From positions 1 to 61,438 of the IMG/VR virus record IMGVR_UViG_3300020595_001672: DNA of 61,438 bases, one strand, 5' to 3'. Position numbers and translations under genes: made by a program. This document shows positions 58,919 through 61,438 of this stretch, piece by piece; within the stretch, counting starts at the first letter, position 1, and each line of letters begins with the position of its first letter. The stretch comes from a virus. The notes beneath the pieces are model-generated. The model searched no databases, was not told the DNA's origin, and saw only the letters and a list, made by a program, of their open reading frames with translations.

Positions 58919-59458
58919 TTATACTCCGCCCATTGCTAGTGGATCAGCGCCGCCGAGGCCTGCCATATCGTCAGTAGCAATATCTTCAACTGGCGGCTGC
59001 TGTCCTGCGTCCATTTGTTCAACTTCGTCTTTGTTAAAAATGTCTTGACCACCGTAAACACTCTTCATCAAAGACTTAGGCATCTTAATACCTACAATAT
59101 AAATCTTCTCTCTAAGAAGCTTGCCTTTTTTAGTACCAGGGCGAACATCATCTGTGTGCTTGATCTTCTTAGGAGTCACAAAGTAACTTGTGCCTGTTTT
59201 AACTAACACTTTATTACTGCGCAGGCGCTTGATAGCTGCCTCGTCTGGTCTTTTCTTATCGGGCCACATAAAGTAACAAGTTACCCAATACTTACTAGCC
59301 ATCGGCCCTTGTAGAAGCTCGCCGTTGTCCCAGTTATCGTAAACGTAAATATCAAAGTATTCGTCAAGCACTCTCTCAAAATCTTTGAGAATTTGAAGAG
59401 CTGTTGTACTGTTATACACTCTGTCAATATTATTTAAAAGTCGTTCAACATCATACAT
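58919..59458 (-). CDS. unrecognised 179-residue protein, start of the minus-strand late block
   Basis: It begins MYDVERLLNNIDRVYNSTTALQILKDFERVLDEYFDIYVYDNWDNGELLQGPMASKYWVTCYFMWPDKKRP, then a long Lys-rich middle and a disordered Gly/Ala/Met-rich tail. It is probably part of the virion or its assembly, as the late promoter before it suggests. Unknown function. Confidence 0.68.
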   Translation of the reverse strand: MYDVERLLNNIDRVYNSTTALQILKDFERVLDEYFDIYVYDNWDNGELLQGPMASKYWVTCYFMWPDKKRPDEAAIKRLRSNKVLVKTGTSYFVTPKKIKHTDDVRPGTKKGKLLREKIYIVGIKMPKSLMKSVYGGQDIFNKDEVEQMDAGQQPPVEDIATDDMAGLGGADPLAMGGV

Positions 59459-59477
59459 AGTTTTTATCCTCTAATAG

Positions 59478-59485
59478 TATTTATC
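59478..59485 (-). promoter_or_regulatory. T4-type late promoter, minus-strand side
   Basis: GATAAATACTATTAG on the minus strand, 20 bases before ATG 59458, close to the T4 consensus. AGAGGAT lies between promoter and start. Confidence 0.7.
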
Positions 59486-59519
59486 AAGCAATAGCTGTAT
59501 ATTTCTCTTTATCGACTGA

Positions 59520-59527
59520 TATAAATA
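59520..59527 (+). promoter_or_regulatory. T4-type late promoter of phoH
   Basis: A perfect TATAAATA on the plus strand, 53 bases before ATG 59581. With the minus-strand promoter at 59478 it makes a divergent late-promoter region. Confidence 0.7.
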
Positions 59528-59550
59528 TTTTTGCGGGAGAGTATAGGTGC

Positions 59551-59566
59551 TCTGTTGCACCGCTAA
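59551..59566 (+). promoter_or_regulatory. hairpin in the phoH leader
   Basis: A 5-bp GGTGC/GCACC stem with a 6-base loop, shortly before the AAGGAG ribosome site and ATG 59581. It might affect translation or protect the 5' end of the mRNA. Confidence 0.4.
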
Positions 59567-59580
59567 CAAGGAGACCTTTA

Positions 59581-60261
59581 ATGGGTATGAAGCGTAAAGC
59601 TAAAGCAGGACCAAACTACCAAAATCATAACAGTATCCAGTTGAAACCGAGAAATCAAAAACAACATGAATACATAATACAACTAACAGACTTTAAAAAA
59701 CACATTGTATTCGGAATAGGACCAGCAGGAACAGGCAAGACGCTATTAGCTGTAAAAGCAGCAATTAAATCATTTAAAGAAAAAGAAGTAGATAAAATTG
59801 TTATCACAAGACCAGTAGTAAACGTAGATGAGGACTTAGGTTTTCTACCTGGCACACTAGAAGAAAAAATGGCACCGTGGACACGTCCGATATTTGACGT
59901 GTTTAAAGAGCATTTTTCTAACAAAGAAATTCATTCTATGATGAGTGAATCAGTTATTGAAATTTCACCACTAGCTTACATGCGTGGTAGAACTTTCAAA
60001 GACAGTTACATTATTGCTGACGAAATGCAGAACGCTACATCTAATCAAATGAAGATGTTGCTAACACGTATTGGCGATGACAGTAAGATGGTTGTAACTG
60101 GTGACTTAGCACAGACAGACCGTGCTCAAGACAACGGCTTAATGGATTTCTTAGGTAAATTAAATAGTAAACACAGTAACTATATTGAAACAGTTATGTT
60201 TGATCATTATGATATCGAACGTCACCCTGTGGTTGCTGATGTACTAAGGATTTACGACTAA
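59581..60261 (+). CDS. phoH: PhoH-like P-loop ATPase
   Basis: 226 residues. GIGPAGTGKTLLAV at about residues 44-57 is the Walker A, and YIIADEMQNAT near residue 145 the Walker B. KIVITRPVVNVDEDLGFLPGTLEEKM and VVTGDLAQTDR are the family's conserved segments. Phage PhoH proteins may act in RNA or phosphate-stress metabolism, but the exact role is unsettled. It is on the opposite strand to its neighbours, with its own late promoter, and ends in a convergent 4-bp overlap with a small minus-strand gene. Confidence 0.95.
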   Translation: MGMKRKAKAGPNYQNHNSIQLKPRNQKQHEYIIQLTDFKKHIVFGIGPAGTGKTLLAVKAAIKSFKEKEVDKIVITRPVVNVDEDLGFLPGTLEEKMAPWTRPIFDVFKEHFSNKEIHSMMSESVIEISPLAYMRGRTFKDSYIIADEMQNATSNQMKMLLTRIGDDSKMVVTGDLAQTDRAQDNGLMDFLGKLNSKHSNYIETVMFDHYDIERHPVVADVLRIYD

Positions 60262-60473
60262 GCACGCACTAGTACATACTTTAAGAATTCATTATAAGTA
60301 TATACAGTGCCTATAGATTCTATAGTATCGGAATTTCCCCTTACTATTTCTATAGTTTTCAAGTAGTAAGGGGAAAGCCAAATCGCTTTCCCCGTTGCTG
60401 ACTTAGTGGGCCACCAAGCAAACTTCCGCCGCCATTTAGTTTTTCGTTGGGTGTCCCAACCTACAAACGGCAT
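60258..60473 (-). CDS. small basic phage protein after thyA
   Basis: 71 residues, beginning MPFVGWDTQRKTKWRRKFAWWPTKSATGKAIWLSPYYLKTIEI. The aromatic/basic opening looks like a conserved phage protein. It starts one base after the thyA stop. Two alternative inverted repeats lie inside it (60334-60393). Function unknown. Confidence 0.7.
   Translation of the reverse strand: MPFVGWDTQRKTKWRRKFAWWPTKSATGKAIWLSPYYLKTIEIVRGNSDTIESIGTVYTYNEFLKYVLVRA
60334..60393. promoter_or_regulatory. mutually exclusive hairpins in the thyA-phoH junction
   Basis: A 12-bp stem pairs 60334-60345 with 60365-60376, and a 9-bp stem pairs 60370-60378 with 60385-60393. They share GGGGAAA, so only one can form at a time. 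No T run follows, so a terminator role for the phoH transcript is possible but not clear. Confidence 0.45.
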
Positions 60474-61328
60474 CTATACAGCCATCTCTGCTTTGATGCT
60501 AGGCATAGGGTTGTAATTTTCTAGCATATAGTCAGTTGGCTTTGTTGTTAGCAGTGTTTCTAAACTATTGAACTTCGGCATTGTTAGTTCTGGCAACAAG
60601 CTAGGTTCACGGGCTAGTTGCTCTGTAACTTGAGCAATATGATTATTATAGATATGGCAATCGCCACCGCTCCAAACAAAGTCTCCTACTTTTAGATTAC
60701 ATATCTGCGCAAGCATATGAGTAAGCAAACTGTAGCTAGCAATGTTAAATGGCACACCTAAAAACATATCAGCACTACGTTGATACAGCTGACAACTAAG
60801 CTTGCCGTTAATTACACTAAACTGTGCTAGTGTATGGCAAGGAGGCAGTGCCATTTTGTCAATTTTGGAAACATTCCACGCACTTAAAATATGCCTACGT
60901 GAATTAGGATTCGTTTGAAGGTCGCTTATTAGCTTTGTGATTTGATCAATCTTATCCCAGTTTCGCCATTGTACACCGTATACTGGTCCTAGCTGTTTCT
61001 CTGTATCTGTATTACGATATCCGAGCGCAACACCTTGGGCATCGGCGTTAGCAGTCCAAATAGTTGTTTTGCCTACTAGTTCTTCACGAGGTTGATCATA
61101 GTGAATTTCAGCTAGTCTGCGTTCGTTGCTGCTGCCTTCTAAGAACCAAAGTAGCTCACTTACTACGCTACGCCACGCTAGCTTTTTAGTTGTTACAGCA
61201 GGAAAGCCTTCTTGTAGATTGAAACGCATTTGATAACCGAACACTGCGGTTGTGCCTACGCCTGTGCGATCTTCAACAGATTCGCCGTTTTCTAGTATGT
61301 GTTTAAGTGCTTCTAAATATTGTTTCAT
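60474..61328 (-). CDS. thyA: thymidylate synthase
   Basis: 284 residues, full length. The start [31 protein letters not shown] has the dUMP-binding Arg; the centre has [12 protein letters not shown] with the catalytic Cys. [26 protein letters not shown] and GDCHIYNNH are the folate and nucleotide motifs. It makes dTMP from dUMP with methylene-tetrahydrofolate, supporting phage DNA synthesis. ATG shares a base with the stop of the gene before it (TAATG). Confidence 0.97.
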   Translation of the reverse strand: MKQYLEALKHILENGESVEDRTGVGTTAVFGYQMRFNLQEGFPAVTTKKLAWRSVVSELLWFLEGSSNERRLAEIHYDQPREELVGKTTIWTANADAQGVALGYRNTDTEKQLGPVYGVQWRNWDKIDQITKLISDLQTNPNSRRHILSAWNVSKIDKMALPPCHTLAQFSVINGKLSCQLYQRSADMFLGVPFNIASYSLLTHMLAQICNLKVGDFVWSGGDCHIYNNHIAQVTEQLAREPSLLPELTMPKFNSLETLLTTKPTDYMLENYNPMPSIKAEMAV

Positions 61329-61438
61329 TAATCTTCATTCTTTACTAAACTAAACCCGACATGGGTAAACCACATTCGTGAATGTTTCATAGCAAGATCA
61401 ATATCTTTTTCTGGATAACCGCTTTCACGAAGCATCTC
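61328..61438 (-). CDS. 3' end of an unidentified gene (partial)
   Basis: The 36 codons before the TAA that overlaps the thyA start are open to the window edge: [20 protein letters not shown] and so on. It is probably part of the thyA transcript. Too short to name. Confidence 0.6.
   Translation of the reverse strand, partial: EMLRESGYPEKDIDLAMKHSRMWFTHVGFSLVKNED

Noticed and set aside
1-61438. tRNA genes, CRISPR arrays, insertion sequences and attachment sites
   Set aside because: Gaps between genes are short and I saw no cloverleaf-type sequence, regularly spaced repeats, transposase genes or terminal inverted repeats. A tRNAscan search would be decisive for tRNAs.

Overview
The window reads as about 61 kb of a T4-like (tailed, myovirus-type) phage genome of marine character. 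The family B DNA polymerase (gp43-like), sliding clamp (gp45-like), RNase H-type 5' nuclease, DsbA-like DNA-binding protein, PhoH, thymidylate synthase, GATAAATA/TATAAATA late promoters and long oligomeric fibre genes support this. Genes are tightly packed, mostly with ATGA, TAATG or short overlaps. I found no tRNA, CRISPR or insertion sequence. A ClpA-type unfoldase and a DUF1289 protein hint at a proteobacterial host, and no photosynthesis gene is present; host assignment is inference.

Region 1 (1-14966, plus strand) is an accessory operon of overlapping genes. After the tail of an upstream gene comes a GIY-YIG homing endonuclease gene inserted at the start of a radical SAM gene. Then follow three radical SAM proteins, two SGNH-like proteins, a QueC-like PP-loop protein, a sulfotransferase-like protein, five AspH/cupin-like 2-oxoglutarate oxygenase candidates plus one TauD-type oxygenase, a fatty-acid desaturase, a possible GNAT protein and a B12-binding radical SAM protein. 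The set looks like a multi-step tailoring pathway whose substrate I cannot name; it is the best candidate for an undescribed system here.

Region 2 (14947-37067, minus strand) starts with a fibre gene and some small genes. It continues with a VWA/metallopeptidase-like protein and MoxR ATPase pair and the replication and nucleotide genes: rnh, queE, folE, two phosphoribosyltransferases, a glycosyltransferase, a QueD-like protein, a DpdA-like transglycosylase, gp45, a cytidylyltransferase, a short SDR, gp43 and dsbA. folE, queD, queE and dpdA together suggest 7-deazaguanine modification of phage DNA. This region carries a consistent set of TTGACA-N17-TATTAT type promoters.

Region 3 (37070-59458, minus strand) is mainly late and structural: modular proteins with repeats, an acyl carrier protein, a protein with a C-terminal nucleotidyltransferase domain, a 1656-residue LamG/Ig-like protein and three fibre or appendage genes. 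ClpA, DnaJ, an EF-hand membrane protein, a thermonuclease, a DUF1289 protein and a spanin-like pair follow in map order. Late promoters of the GATAAATA type dominate.

Region 4 (59458-61438) holds a divergent late-promoter region, phoH on the plus strand and, on the minus strand, a small conserved gene, thyA and the tail of one more gene.
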